Below, in pieces: positions 1 to 11,428 of a stretch of DNA of 64,000 bases (position 1 is its first letter; each line of letters begins with the position of its first letter). The DNA is from Heterohyrax brucei (Eukaryota; Chordata; Mammalia; Hyracoidea; Procaviidae): assembly GCA_028571685.1 (NCBI GenBank), contig CM053162.1, positions 70,172,351 to 70,236,350 of the forward strand, given 5' to 3'. Below the pieces are notes generated by a model. The model saw only the letters and a list, made by a program, of their open reading frames with translations, ran no database searches and was not told the DNA's origin. A program made the position numbers and the translations under genes.

Positions 1-134
1 TTATCTTACCCAGCACTCACTCTAGCACGGTGGCTAGAGCCTCACATGTGGCGTAGCTGCTGTCCAGTGGACCCCAGCTAACGGCAACCCTGCAGAGTGG
101 ATGCGTTGTGTGTTGGCTCATCACCATCCCGCTC

Positions 135-224
135 AAACCAAACCCACTGCTGTCTAGAGGATTCAGACTCGTAGTGATCCCATAGAACAGGGGAGAACTG
201 TCCCACAGGGTTTCCAAGGCTGTC
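135..224 (-). repeat. AfroSINE fragment (3' half)
   Basis: Reverse-strand AfroSINE tail: 'aaaccaaacccactgctgtc' is the complement of the gtttggtttt tail, followed by the 'gaactgtcccacagggtttcc' body block. The tRNA-like head is missing. Positions 55-118 hold a second, weaker piece of similar type. Confidence 0.7.
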
Positions 225-227
225 ATT

Positions 228-2935
228 TCCTTTTTTTAAATTGTTCTTTAGGTGAAAGTTTACAGAGCAAACTGTTCTCTCGGTGAACTACTAATGCATA
301 TATTGTCCTGTGATATCAGTTACCCATCTTGGCAGTGTGTCCACACTCCCCCTTTCTCAACCTCGGTTTCCTCATTTTATTCAGACAGCTTTCCTATCGC
401 CTCCTGCCTTATCCTGGCCCCTGGGCTGGTATGGGCATTCGGTCTCATATACATGGTTGAACTATGTGTATCGTGGTCTGTTTTATACACCTGTCTAGTC
501 TTTGGCTGAAAGGTGCTGCTTAGGAGTTACTTTAGTACTGAGTTAAAAGGGAATCTGGGGCCCATACTCTCAAGATTTCTCCAGTCTCTGTTAGACAAGT
601 AAGTCTGGTCTTTTTTATTTATTTAGCTTTGTGTGTGCGTGAGTTAATATTTTCTTCCACATTTTTCTCCAGCTCTGTACAGAACCTGACATTGGGATGG
701 TTGCCAGAGAAGCGGATGGTGGCGGCTGAGTGGTTGTGCTGGACTCAGTCTGGCGGGTGTTGTGGTCGTGGCCCGTGAGTCCTCTGGGTCTTTGGTCTTC
801 TTCATTCTCTTCTGCTCCAGACAAAGTGGGACCAGTGCAGTATCTTAGATGGCTCCTCACAAGCTTTTAAGAGGCCGGGTGCCACACACCAAAACAGGAT
901 AGAGAACCCTTTCTTTATAAACTGGTTTATGCCGGTTAAGTTAGATGTTCCCCAGGGACTGTGGTCTCCGGTCTTCGGCCTCTGTGAAGCGTCCATGACC
1001 TTCCCTTGGCCAAGGGTGCTGACTTGCCTGGTATTATTTACCGTCTTGCGTGTCACCAAAATTGCCACTTGTCTGTTTTCTAGTTAGTATTTTCTCTCCC
1101 CAACTGTCCCCTCCTTCATAACCATCAAAGATTGCTTGTCTTCATGTGTAAACCTTTTCATGTTTTTATAATATTGGTCTCATGATTGATTGACTTATTT
1201 CACTCAACATAATGCCCTCCAGCTTCATCTGTGTTGTGAGATGTTTTGCAGATTCATCACTGTTCCTTACAGTTTCATAATACTCCATTGTATATACATG
1301 TCGGAGTCTATCTGTTAATGGGCATGTAGGTTGTTTCCACCTTTTCGCTGTTGTAAATAATGCAGCAGATTAATGTGACAGCTCTTATTTCTCTAGGAAA
1401 TGTTCCTAGAAGAGGAACTGTTGGATTAAGGTATTTCTACTTCTCACCTTTGAAGGGGGAACCATGCTGTTTGCCAAAGCGGTTGCATATTTTGCATTCC
1501 CACCAGCAGTGCTTAAGAGTTCCAGTATCCTGTAGCCCCTCCAACATTTGTTTTCTATGCTTTTTTTTTTTTAATTCATGTCAGTAATGTCAGAGTGACA
1601 TTGGCAGAACAAAGACCAAGTGCTACATATATTATGGCTGCATATCGCTATGGTCATCTTCAAAGTACTCCCCTTGGGAAGCTTCGCACCCACACCAGCA
1701 CCCAGTCCACCCTTCAAAGAAATTTTGGAACTCTTTTCTGGAAAGGCCATCAGAGCTGTTGTCATGTTACCCTGGATGTTCTGAATGTCGTCAAATGCCT
1801 TCCTTTCGATATTCCCTTTAACTTTTGGTAAAGAAAAAAGTCACTAGGGACCAGATCAGGTGAGTAGAGTGGGTGTTCCAATGCAGTTATTTGTTTACTG
1901 GCTAAAAACTCCCTCACAGACAACTACACAATTAAGTTCGTTAACTTGCCACCCTGCCACCGTGCACAATGGCCATTCCAGAAAGAGTTCCGGAGTTGCT
2001 TAGAAGGGCAGACTAGGTGCTGCCATCAGGTCCCAGCTCCCCAAGGGGTGTGCGGTCAAGATGAGCAGAGTGACATCAGCAGCAGGGATGGAGCACTTAG
2101 CAGAATAAAGTTCATGGACTTCATTGTCAGACCTTGTTTTTCTCTAATGACAAGTGATGTCCTGCGTTTCCTCATGTGTCTGTTAGCTGCCTGAATGTCT
2201 TCTTCGGTGAAGTGTCTGTTCCTTTGCTCATTTTTAATTAGATCACTTGCCTTTCTGTTGTAGAGTATTGCCTTTTTGTGGTGGATTTCCCTATAGATTT
2301 TAGAAACTAGACCTTTGTTGGATTTGCCACAGACAAAATATTTTTCCTGGTCTGTAGGTTCTTTGTTTACCCTTTTGGTGAAGTCTTGATGAGCATTAAG
2401 TGTTTAATTTTTAGAAGATTCCAGTTACATAGCTTATCTTCTGGTGTTTATGTAGTGTTAGCCACACTTTGTATCCTATTCATGCCGTATATTAGGACCT
2501 CTAGCACTGACCTTATTTTGTCTTCCATAATCTTATAGTTTTTTGTTTTTATAGTTAGGTCTTCGATCCATTTTGAATTCGTTTTTGTGTATGCGGTGAG
2601 GTATGGGCTCTGTTTCAGTTTTCTACAAATAGACATCTGGTTTTGCCAACATCATTTGTTAAAAAAAGACTGTCTTTTCCTCATGTAATGGACTCCCAGC
2701 CTTTGTCAAAAATCAGGTGACCATAAGTGGATGGATTTACATCTGGATTCTTGATTCTATTCCACTGGCCGATGTGTCCGTCATTGTAACAGTCCCAGGC
2801 TATCTTCCTACTGTAGCCGTATAGCAGGTTCTAAGGTCAGGTGGCATGAAGCCTCCTGCTTTGTTCTTCTTGTCCAGTAACGCTTTACTCATCCAGGGCC
2901 TCTTTCTTTTCCACATAAAATTAATGCTTACTTTT
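228..2935 (-). mobile_element. L1 LINE, 3' half, minus strand, interrupted by mariner relic
   Basis: The left part (228-1060) is a reverse-strand L1 3' UTR, closely related in content to the copy at 53845-54425; shared blocks include 'gtctttggctgaa' and 'acatttttctc'. The rest (1080-2935) is reverse-strand ORF2 C-terminal sequence with the usual anti-sense landmarks, such as 'tactccattgtatatac' and 'cattcccaccagcagtg'. Minus-strand translation of 2448-2636 includes YLTAYTKTNSKWIEDLTIKT, which matches the L1 ORF2 C-terminal region. The copy is 5'-truncated and full of stops, so it is dead. A mariner-derived element splits it at about 1600-2134, and the L1 resumes at 'ttctctaatgacaagtgatg'. Confidence 0.85.
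1600..2134. mobile_element. mariner-derived non-autonomous element (copy 1)
   Basis: The left arm (about 1620-1930) is the reverse complement of the 3' part of a Tc1/mariner transposase, recognisable beside the better-preserved copy at 12820-13379. After 'ctccctcacagacaactac' the sequence switches at about 1930-1960 to an inverted copy of the left end ('ccattccagaaagagttcc' complements the left-arm 'ggaactcttttctggaa'). The right border is 'cattgtcagacctt'; the left border is degraded. It lies inside an L1, so it is younger than that L1. It has no intact transposase. Confidence 0.75.
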
Positions 2936-3064
2936 TCCAAGGCTGTAAAGCTTTACGGAAGCAGATTGCCACATCTTTCTCCCACAGAGTAGCTGATGGG
3001 CTCAAACCACCCACCTTTTGGTTGTCAGCTGAGCGCTTTAACCGCTGTGCCACCAAGTTTCCTC
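2936..3064 (-). repeat. AfroSINE, long-body variant, head half
   Basis: Reverse-strand SINE with the longer body block: 'ggctgtaaagctttacggaa', then 'gcagattgccacatctttct', then the tRNA-like head ending 'accgctgtgccaccaag'. The B-box complement is 'gggctcaaaccaccc'. It abuts the L1 5' truncation point. Confidence 0.85.
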
Positions 3065-3065
3065 T

Positions 3066-3350
3066 GTTATGATCCATGGGTTTTTATTGACTGGTGTTCA
3101 CAAGGAGATCGCTGGGCCTTTCTTCTTAGTCGGTCTGGGAGCTCCACTGAGACCGATCCAGCATCACAGCATCACAAACGCCTCCAGCGGCAGACGGGCG
3201 GTGGCTGCGCCGGAGGTGGACCAGCTGGCGGTGGAACCCAGGCCTCGCACGCTGAGAGCAGGAACCCCACTGCTCAACTGCTCACTGCCCTCCCGACATC
3301 AGTCACCGTGGAGGTCATTCGGACTCACAGCAAACCATGTGTGTCAGGGT
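3066..3350 (-). repeat. tRNA-Gly-type/RTE composite SINE plus SINE scrap, minus strand
   Basis: The block 'ggagatcgctgggcctttct', 'agtcggtctgggagctcc', 'ccagcatcacagcatcac' and 'cagacgggcggtggctgcgc' is the reverse of the SINE type whose head resembles tRNA-Gly (compare 22807-23685). The last 60 bases look like a separate AfroSINE tail. The copy is diverged, so the exact borders are approximate. Confidence 0.55.
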
Positions 3351-4640
3351 AGGGCTCTGACCCACGTGGACCCAGGCCTTGCTCTGACTGGTGATAGAGC
3401 ATCTCCACTGTCTCTTTCCGCAAACATAGTTGCTTTGATTCTTGGGCATTCCACCGAGGAAGATCCATGTGAATGGGAGCCATGTACTCCACCGGGAAAA
3501 AACCACCTGCAATGATTTAGCTGTCGGTCTCGCAAAATTCTGTCATGTGATCTCTGTCACCGAGGCCGTGTTTTCCAACTACCGGTCCTTCTTGGTTTCC
3601 AGTGTTTGCATTCCAGTCACCCATATTATCAGTGCATCGTGGTTGCATGTTTGATCAATTTCAGACTGCAGGTGTTGGTAAAAGCCTTCAGCATCTTCAT
3701 CTTTGACTTCAGTAGTTTGTGTGCAACTTTGAATAACAGTCACCGTAACTCGTCTTCCTTGTAGGTGTGTGGATTTAGCTTAATGCTGACAGCATTTGGA
3801 AACCCCGCTGACATAATCGTCAAGTGTAACAGCTGGTAACCAGAAGGCTGGCAGTTTAAATCCACTAGGTGCTCCTTGGACACTCTATAGGGCAGTTCTA
3901 CTCTGTCTTATAGGGTTATTATGAGGTGGAATCAACTTCATGGCAACACATCTGGTTATGGTGGTTTTTGTTGTTGTTTTTCGACAGTTTATTTCAGGGC
4001 AGATCTTGAAGTGTTCTTTCTGATGATGAATACAGTGCCATCCCTCTGCAGTTTGTCACTCCTGGCGTAGTAGACCGTGTGACTGCCCAATTCAAAATTG
4101 CCGGTATCAGTTCACCTCAGCTCACCGGTGCCTGGGATACCAATCTGTATGTGTCCCTTTGAATTTTTGAGGATGGCCACTTTTTCCAGATTCATACTTC
4201 ATGCGTTCCATGTTCAGATGATTAGTGAATACTTGCAGCTCTTCTGCTCGTTTTGAGAATGCTAAATGAGCAAATAAAGGTCCGAAAGCATGACTCATGC
4301 CATTTCAGTTGACTCGACTTTGAGGCGGCAGCTCTCTCTAGCCATATACTGAGTGCCGTCCAAACTAAGGGGCTCATCTCTGGAGCCACATCAGACAGTG
4401 TCCTGCTGCTCTTCAGAGAGTTTGCACGGGCTAACTTTTTTCCTAAGTAGATGGCCAGGTCCTTCTTCCTAGTCTGTCTTGATCTGGAAGCCCAGATGAA
4501 ACCTGTTCACCATGGTTGACCCCACTGGTATGTGAATACCTGTGGCAAAACGTCCAGCATCACAGTAACAAGCAAACCATCACAGCACAAGAAATGGACA
4601 TATATGTGGAGTCATTTAGAACAGGTCTTGATTCAAAAGA
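3351..4640 (-). mobile_element. RTE-type LINE, 5' region with endonuclease domain, broken
   Basis: Minus-strand translation from about 3624 downwards reads GDWNANTGNQEGPVVGKHG, the conserved RTE/BovB apurinic-endonuclease segment. The following residues keep GLGDRDH and TEFCE. The rest of the 5' region follows on 3985-4525, and the 5' end ('ccagcatcacagtaacaagc') lies near 4555. An AfroSINE (3799-3984) is inserted within it. Stops and frameshifts occur throughout, so it is a fossil; only the N-terminal part of the ORF is present. Confidence 0.8.
3799..3984 (+). repeat. AfroSINE nested in RTE
   Basis: Complete short-body copy: a head with a degraded B-box, 'gctccttggacactctatag', 'cttatagggttattatgagg' and a ttttgttgttgttttt tail. 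RTE sequence continues on both sides, so the SINE is younger than the RTE. Confidence 0.85.
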
Positions 4641-4793
4641 TCTGGGGAGGCACGGGCCCAAGGCTCTGCTTTTCTTGCAAGCTCCCAGGTGATGTTGACT
4701 GGCCTTCAAAGCACTCTTCTCCTCGCAACAAAGCATACGCTGACTTGCCTGAAGGCTGTCCTGCCACTTAGCACCTTCTTCTGTCTGTCCCAA

Positions 4794-5100
4794 GTTGCTG
4801 TTATTGTTGTTAACTGCCATGGAGTCAACTCTGATTCCCAGCAGTCTTAGGTACAGCTAAATGAAATATTGACCGGTTGTGTACCACCCTCACCACCACC
4901 AGCACGTTCAAGTCTATTGTTGCAGCTACTGAGTCAGGCCTTCTGACCGAGAGTCTCCACCACCCTCACTTTAACGCTCCGCTCCATTGATCCCCTCCAA
5001 TGACCTATCCAACACAAAGCCAGTTGGACAATCACCTGTTGTGATGCATACATTTTCACTGGCTAATTTTCACAAGTAGGTTATCATGCCTCTCATCCTC
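4794..5100 (-). repeat. RTE 3'-end / RTE-tailed SINE, minus strand
   Basis: Begins with the complement of the (aac)n tail ('gttgctgttattgttgttaac'), followed by 'tgccatggagtcaactctga', the reverse of the RTE tail block. The right end ('ttttcactggctaattttca') matches the body of the tRNA-Gly-type SINE. The middle is strongly diverged. Confidence 0.6.
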
Positions 5101-6392
5101 ATCTGTTTTCTACTGGCACCTTACCCTCAGTGCTCACAGAGGAAAACGTTCTTATGGATCACAGTAACAGGGAACCTCTCTTCTCTGCAATTGGCAAAGA
5201 TGCCTGCAAACATGGTAACGGAGAAATTACTCCCAGTCATTTCTTCACTTTGTGGGGATCAGTGCGCCACAGGCTGCGTGTTGTATTTCACCAAGGTAGA
5301 AGGTGCCAGCAGATGAGGGAAGAGTTTCCCTACAGTTTGCTGCTTACTGTTGCCAAGATAGAGAGCCAAACGATGCCTGGAGCTGCCAGGCTTTTTCAAT
5401 GATGCACTTCTCATTGCCAGTGGGGAGAAAGGCCGTGTGGGGGACAAATGTGCCTCACTACCCCTGAGCCTGTCTTCAGCATCCTGCAGTCTGCAAAAGG
5501 CGGCAGCTTCAACATGTGTCACGGGGTTAAACAAATGAGCCCAGAGATCAGACTTTTCATTTGATAAGGGATTTCAGGAAGTCAATTCTTGTCCCTACGG
5601 GACAGAGGTCAAGCTACAATCGTGTCAAGAAAGACAAGCTTTCTGGAATTTACACAGAACCGCGGAAAGGTTAGCTCTCCCTCCACTCCCTGTGCTGGAG
5701 CACAGAGGGTTTGTGCCATGCTCTCTGCCTGGCTTTTGTCCAAAAGCAATGCTCTCGTTACACTCCAGTGGTATTTATTTGTACGAAAACCACTTCAGAA
5801 GTATGTCTTCTCCCACCTGTAAATTTAGCCTGTTGCTTGGCTGACAATAATAGTAGTCAAGGAATCTTCTGGGCATGTTGTCTGAACCCTATGGCCTCCG
5901 AAGTGGGAAAGTGTGCCTGGTTGTCTGGGGATCCACTGTGAAATGCAAATCTGATTTTATCTACTGCTATGAATCCTCTAGTTGGCCCAATGTGTGATAT
6001 GCAATACCTGAAGTTTGCCACCTTAAAAAGAAGGAAAAAAAAAAATAGACACAAATAATCTTGACTGTAAGCTATCCAGAGGGAAAAAAATCTGATTAAT
6101 GTCAGAGAATGCTCATAGGTCTGGGCAACAAGAAGAAAGATTTCTCCCCCGCTACTCTACTTCGTGGCCAAAAGAGACAATTCTACAGAAGATAAAGTGC
6201 CAGGGTGCTACTTAATTCTGCATAAATCTGCTCTGAAACTGCTTTGTTACCATGGAGGAGGGCTGATAGTGAGAAAGCAAGCAAACTTAAACTCCCATTT
6301 ACCTCCTTTTCCTGAAAGCTTTGTACCTGCTCGGTCTGGGTTAATTGACCACACGCTGCCTCTTTTCCTGACCATACTCCCCCAGCTTTGAT
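5101..6392. other. Single-copy intergenic DNA
   Basis: No repeat family or coding frame recognised. Open frames here (longest about 90 codons at 5130-5402 and 5259-5534) overlap on both strands and lack supporting motifs. Contains only short A-runs (6034-6048). Confidence 0.5.
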
Positions 6393-6602
6393 CAGGGCTT
6401 CTCAGCTGGGTGCAGCATTGCTTCCAAGGGCATTTGACAAAGTCTGGAGACATTTTAGGTTTTCCTTGCTAGTGACAAGGAGATGCTACTGGCTTCTAGT
6501 GGGTAGAGGCCAGGGAGGCTGGTAAACATCGTGTGGTGCTCGGGACACCCTTCCTCGCAAGGAATTGTATGACCCCAAATGTCGTGTCACTTAAGAACCT
6601 CT
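6393..6602 (+). mobile_element. MER20-like hAT-type DNA transposon fossil
   Basis: Carries the characteristic central block: 'ttgacaaagtctggagacat', then 'gatgctactggcttctagtg' and 'ggtagaggccagggaggctg'. Ends resemble cagggcttctcagctg and 'tcacttaagaacct'. A reverse-orientation relative lies at 27683-27871. Non-coding relic. Confidence 0.7.
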
Positions 6603-6814
6603 ACCTCCGATGTTTAGAAACTCGGAAAAGACCCTCAGCTAAGGCTCCAAGCAACAGCAGACTTCAGTCTTGGCACGGACAACTGCTGTCAGTCTGAAAT
6701 AAGAGAACAAGAGGAAGATAAAGAGGACCTCCAGGGGATTGCTTCACTTCTCCCAGAGGATGGAAGCAGATCTTTGCTTACTTGTTCCTCCCAGTGACTC
6801 CAGAGTCTCGAGGA

Positions 6815-6870
6815 GTTCCTGACTTAGAGTAGGTAGTTACCAAATACTAGTTGAATGAATGGATAAATCC
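6815..6870 (+). repeat. L2 3'-end fragment
   Basis: 'agtaggtagttaccaaatac' followed by 'tgaatgaatggataaat' is the usual end of mammalian L2 elements. Confidence 0.5.
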
Positions 6871-6889
6871 TACCCTTCAGTTAAATAAT

Positions 6890-7045
6890 GGAGCCCTGAT
6901 GCACTTTGATGAAGAGCTCGACTGTTATTCAAAAGGCCAGTGGTTCAAATCCACTACCTGCTCCTCAGAAACCCTATGGGACAGTTATACTCTGTCCTAT
7001 AGGGTCACTGTGAGTCAGAATTGACATAACAGCAATACGTTAAGT
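6890..7045 (+). repeat. AfroSINE
   Basis: Short-body copy with B-box 'ggttcaaatccacta', 'gaaaccctatgggacagtta' and 'cctatagggtcactgtgag'. The poly-T-rich tail is lost. Confidence 0.85.
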
Positions 7046-7419
7046 GACGCTTTCATCAATCAAAGGGAAAAAGACGTTAAGACAGGCCATCTAGGGCAGA
7101 CAGACCGAGGACCCAGCAGGGAGAGTGACTGGATTAACACAGTGTTTCTTGAACTCTCGGTGTTCGTGAACTGCCTGGGGACAACTCACTGTGTCCCGTG
7201 CGTTCCCTGCAGGTTTCCAAGTGGAGTCCATGGGATGTGAGGCCCAGCCAGAGGAGTAAGAGCAGACTGTGGCTAGACACAGGCCAGAACCTTCTCAGCA
7301 GCGACGCTCTCGGGAGAAGAAGAAAGCCTCTGCTCTGCCGCCAGCTCCGGACTGTCGGGACGGCTCCGTGGCAACACAAAGTGCTGATGTGAACTGAAGA
7401 GTCACTGAGAAACCTCAGA
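7046..7419. other. Single-copy DNA with possible MER5 scrap
   Basis: Mostly unrecognised. About 7137-7180 faintly resembles a MER5-type end ('cagtgtttcttgaactctcg'), too short to call firmly. Confidence 0.35.
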
Positions 7420-7545
7420 GTCACATAAGCTCGACCCTTCCATTGATAAGGGAATCCACAGCAGCCCAGAGATGCTGTCACTTGCCCAAAGTCACACAGG
7501 TAGCTGCACAGAGAGTCTGGGCCAAACTCTTTGTCCTGACCAAAT
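7420..7545 (+). repeat. MIR SINE
   Basis: Core block 'gctgtcacttgcccaaagtc' followed by 'acacaggtagctgcacagag' and 'gtctgggccaaactc' is the conserved MIR 3' half. Confidence 0.75.
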
Positions 7546-8084
7546 CTAGCTGCCTTCTCTGGGCCACCACCACGCACACTGCCTGGGGACCAGGACTGCA
7601 GGCCTGCTTGTCATTCGCTGCTCTGTGCGCTCGCCCTGACGACACTGTGTACGGCTGGGTTGCAAATGAGCAGCTTGCTGCCCCTCAACGCCCCCTGCAC
7701 TCCATCCATATTGTCACAGCAGGTGACTGGTCAGCGGCTGCCTCGTCCCTGTCCAGTTATACTCTGTCACTCCATCTTGTGTGTCCCTGTCCCTTACACC
7801 CCGATGTACAAGGGAACCACAAATCCAGGAAACTGCAGGGAAAAGAGCAGTTAGCCTGGTGCCCGACAGGAGAGCCGGGCCTACTGAGACCTCACGTGCA
7901 GATTCCCTGTGGGCTCCAGGCCTCTTCAGAGAGCACACACGACCCTCAGCTGTTTACAAGGACTCCTCACTAGCCCCAAAGTCTGTTGTCCTAATAGGGA
8001 AAACCTGCTGACGGGAAATTGTATCGAAAGAGAAACACCCTAACATTTATACGTTCACTTGAAGACTCCTGCTCTCCAGTGAAG
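7546..8084. other. Single-copy DNA
   Basis: A 176-codon open frame (7443-7973) spans this stretch but begins inside the MIR and competes with other frames on both strands. I see no protein family in it. Nothing else recognised. Confidence 0.45.
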
Positions 8085-8283
8085 GAGCCCCGGTGGCCGA
8101 GTGGTTAAACATCCAGCCGCTAACCCAAAGGTCAGCAGCCAGAACCCACCAGGGGCTCTGCAGGACAAAGGTGCACGGTCTGCTTCCCTGAAGATGACAG
8201 CCGTAGAGGTCGAAGGGCAGTTCTACTCTGTCCTGTGGGGTCTCTGTGAGTCAGGTGGCTGGATGGCAATGGAAATGGGATTC
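8085..8283 (+). repeat. AfroSINE, long-body variant
   Basis: Head 'gagccccggtggccgagtgg', body with the extra segment 'ggtctgcttccctgaagatg', then 'gttctactctgtcctgtgggg' variants and 'gatggcaatggaaatggg'. Full length. Confidence 0.88.
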
Positions 8284-9075
8284 TCCAATTGTCTCGAAAT
8301 AATCCTGACTCTACGTTTCTGCTGCTGCTGCCAAGTAGATAATACTGTTCTGAGAACTCAACTTATTTCCTGTCTTTCCTGGCCTTCTCGTTTAAGCTCG
8401 CACTGTGAGTCCGGTGGATTCTAAGTGCCATCTAGTGGTTAACCTTCAGAAAAAGGCAGTGAAATGTAAGTTATCCAGGACAGCCTCCAGGCGATGGGAT
8501 GATTTCTTTGCCTGAAAATCACCATAGCTAACATATATAAATGAATCATCAATATTCAAAAATTTTGAATACTTTTTTCAAGCAGATCTGAATATCAGTT
8601 TGAGCAAGTCTTTTCAAAAATCCTCTTGTAAATTCTGCAACAATCAAAAAGCTTGCGACAGAGCCTTTATAAGGAGAGTTTTCCCAGGATACAGCACTCA
8701 GCGTAATTTTCATTTATATTGGAAAAGTATTTTCAACCTTTAAAAGTAGCTTAGCCTTTCTGTGTGCCTCTGGTCACTGTTTTCTACTTGTTTTGACAGC
8801 TCTACCCTTTCTGCCTTTATGGAGAGGACTGACTACTTGGCCTTTAGTTCCCTAGAGATGAAAGAGCCTCTGTTTGCTTCCTCTTCCTTGGAGAGGGGAC
8901 AGAAGGGCACAAACGAAGCTTGGCCTCTCTTCCCGCCAGTGGAAGCCTTAAGAATCTTCTCCCGCCTCGTTTCCACTCTACTGACGCCGTCTGCACTTAG
9001 GGGAATCTGGCTGTGTGCTCATCTGATTTGGGGAATTGACTCAATGGCAGCATTTGGGGTTTGGGATTTGTATCT
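8284..9075. other. AT-rich single-copy DNA
   Basis: No family recognised. Contains a short near-perfect inverted repeat attcaaaa-a-ttttgaat at about 8553-8569. No credible coding frame. Confidence 0.45.
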
Positions 9076-9245
9076 AGAATCCCTGGTGCCATAGTGGTTC
9101 AGTGATATGATTGTTCACCAACAGGTTAGCAGCTTGAATCTACCAGGTGCTCCTTGGAAACTCTGTGGGGCAGTTCTACTGCCTTTACGCTTGCTATGAG
9201 TCTGAATTGATTCCACAGCAGTGGATTTAGTTTTTTGGTTTATCT
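9076..9245 (+). repeat. AfroSINE
   Basis: Head 'aatccctggtgccatagtgg', body 'gctccttggaaactctgtgg', and end 'attgattccacagcagtgg' plus 'ttttttggttt'. Immediately followed by a second SINE. Confidence 0.85.
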
Positions 9246-9255
9246 ATTTGCCGGT

Positions 9256-9475
9256 TAGGAGTCTCTGGGTGGTGCAAATATTTAGACACTCAACTACTAG
9301 CCAAAATGTTTGCCATTTAAATGCACACAGAGGCACCTGGAGGACTGGTCTGGGGATCTTCCTTCCAAAAATCAGTTACTTTTAACCCTCTGGAGCCTAG
9401 TTGTCCTCTGGCACATTTCGTGTCACCAGGAGTCGGGATCAACTCAATGGCAATGGTGTTTCATTGTTTTTTCAT
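9256..9475 (+). repeat. AfroSINE, RTE-SINE-like body variant
   Basis: Head 'gagtctctgggtggtgcaaa'. The body contains 'ggatcttccttccaaaaatc', a block shared with the tRNA-Gly-type SINE, instead of the standard body. The tail is 'gatcaactcaatggcaatgg'. Tandem with the previous copy. Confidence 0.75.
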
Positions 9476-9764
9476 TTGTTTGCTGTGTAACAACAGACAA
9501 AATAGGGCAGGCAGCAATGAAGAACATGTCTAGAGACCCGCTGACAGAGTGTAACTGAGTGAGGTCCACAATTTCTGTTTCCAGCTGCAGGTCTGAAGCT
9601 TCTTCCAAGTCCAGAGGGGCTGGGGCAGAAGGGAGCGTGTAGAAGCTGACTCAGGGCGCTTGGGGAAGATGGGTACACACGAAACACAGTCGGGAAGCTG
9701 TCGCAACACACATCCCTTCGTCCGCACCAGTGGAAAGTGCCAAAGGAAGTTCTCTTGAAATCCC
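9476..9764. other. Single-copy DNA
   Basis: No repeat recognised. A 125-codon minus-strand frame (9472-9849) runs through it into the neighbouring SINE and shows no family motif. Confidence 0.4.
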
Positions 9765-9932
9765 TGCTCAAAGACTCATTGCTGCTGAGTCGGTTCCAAC
9801 TCATAGGGACCCTAGAGGACAGGGTAGAGCTGCCCCGTAGAGTTTCCAAGGAGCACCTGGTAGATACGAACTGCTGACCTTTCGGTTACAGTCATAGCTC
9901 TTAACAACCACTACTCCACTGGAGTCTCGAAT
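9765..9932 (-). repeat. AfroSINE
   Basis: Reverse copy with 'gagtcggttccaactcatag', 'ggagcacctggtagatacga' and 'ctgacctttcggttacagt'. Standard short body. Confidence 0.85.
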
Positions 9933-9935
9933 TAG

Positions 9936-10108
9936 ACACCCTTGAAGTACAGAGTAGAAAGGAGAAGTGTGCTGTCAGGGGGTGTCCTGTGGGAGGACAG
10001 AGCAGTCAGGGCTGTACAGTGGTGTCTGTTCTGGGTCTTATGAGGCAAATAGACTTGGGTTGTCAACTTCTACTTCAAGTGCAACAAAATGTCTTTTATT
10101 TAATGATT
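9936..10108 (+). mobile_element. L1 3' UTR end fragment
   Basis: 'aggagaagtgtgctgtcagg' and 'caacttctacttcaagtgca' correspond to the 3' end of the lineage L1 (compare 11560-11770 and 49190-49230). Diverged and partial. Confidence 0.5.
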
Positions 10109-10109
10109 A

Positions 10110-10490
10110 GACATCCTTGAAGAGCTCACTGAAACGTATTTTTTGATAATATTCTTTTTTCTGAATGTTATGGAAATTTTTAACTGTAGAAAATACAGAC
10201 AAAAAAGTAAACTGTCAGTTATGTGTCATACATTCCTTAGATATTAACTCTATTAATATTTTTGTCTGTTTCTTGTGTGTATCTGTGTAAAAGGATTAGA
10301 TCATATACACAGAAGATTTGGTCCCGTGCTTTTGCTTGTTTGTTTTTACCTGATAACATGTTTGGAGCACCTCCTCATGTCAGTCAGAATTCTCAAGGTC
10401 ATCCTGTGACTGCACCACAGGGAATTTAGCCAGCACGTACTGTCCTGTTGCTCCGCATTATTCTGAAATGAACTCCCTCATATACAAAGC
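10110..10490. mobile_element. Old L1-like 3' UTR relic
   Basis: 'ggaaatttttaactgtagaa' followed by 'aatacagacaaaaaagtaaa' resembles the old mammalian L1 3' segment also seen near 56780-56850. Heavily diverged; subfamily and strand not resolved. Confidence 0.35.
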
Positions 10491-10664
10491 AGAAAAATGT
10501 GATCTTTTTACAGAATGATTTCAAGAACTTAAATTATGACATCAAAGCATGTGAATGTGTTTTAAGTTTTTTTATGCACCACAAACTGACGGCTAGCACT
10601 GCAACCATCAATTGGTAGGCTCATCAGAACCTCCTGTTTTGGGGATCTCCTTGAAAACATAATA

Positions 10665-10855
10665 AAAACCAAACCCACTGCTGTCAAGTTGATTTCAACC
10701 CACAGCAGTGCTGTGTGTCCTAGGGCAGGACTGCGTTCCTTGGGAACTTCAGTGGCTGAGGTCTTTTGGAAGCAGACCACCAGAGCCCCCGGGTGGACGC
10801 CAGCCCACAGCCTTTTGGTTGTTAGCCAAACATTTAACTGTCTGTGCCACCATAA
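10665..10855 (-). repeat. AfroSINE, long-body variant
   Basis: Begins 'aaaaaccaaacccactgctg' and ends with the head complement 'acatttaactgtctgtgcca'. The inserted body segment 'gcagaccaccagagccccc' marks the long variant. Direct neighbour of another reverse copy. Confidence 0.82.
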
Positions 10856-11028
10856 AACCAAAACCAAACCCGCTGTCTTCAAGACCATTCTGACTCATAG
10901 CAACCCTATAAGTCAGAACAGAACTCCCTCATAGAATTTTTACGGAGCACTTAGCAGATTTGAACTGCCTACCTTTTGGTTAGCACCAGCAGCAGCAGCA
11001 CTTAACGACTATGTCACCAGCATCTCCA
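10856..11028 (-). repeat. AfroSINE
   Basis: 'aaaccaaaccc' tail complement, 'cttagcagatttgaactgcc', and head complement containing a (cag)n slip ('accagcagcagcagcactta'). Confidence 0.85.
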
Positions 11029-11269
11029 CCGTGGATCTGATAAAACTGCTCCATCTTTAAATGACACAGTTCACATTTATGGGCCTTCTGGCCTTTGGAA
11101 CGATGAGTTCTTGCACCTGGAATAACGTCTGGAGCCTCTCACAAGGTGTACGCACACATGAGACAACCACAGAGTGTGTCCTCATGTCTCTCAAGGAGAT
11201 GGGAGAAGTGTTGATTGTCATCTCTTTTACGTTCCTGTTTAAATTGGCTTGAAATTCTACTTGCTACTT

Positions 11270-11428
11270 TAAAAGCTGCCTAAACCCATATTACTCATAG
11301 TAACCCTACAGGACAGAGCAGAACTGCTCCATAGAGTTTGCAAGGAGTTCCTAGTAGACTCAAACTGCCAACCTTTCAGTGAGCAGGTGTAGCACTTGAC
11401 CACTATATCACCAGGGTTTTGATCTGCT
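11270..11428 (-). repeat. AfroSINE
   Basis: 'gaactgctccatagagtttg', 'actcaaactgccaacctttc' and 'ccactatatcaccagggttt'. The tail end is eroded. Confidence 0.85.

Noticed and set aside
3069..3515. 148-codon open frame
   Set aside because: Lies across a reversed SINE and the antisense of an RTE; composition is that of repeats, not a gene.
7443..7973. 176-codon plus-strand open frame
   Set aside because: Begins inside a MIR, overlaps long frames on both strands and has no recognisable domain.
8553..8569. Short AT inverted repeat as a regulatory hairpin
   Set aside because: Such palindromes are frequent in AT-rich DNA; no further context.
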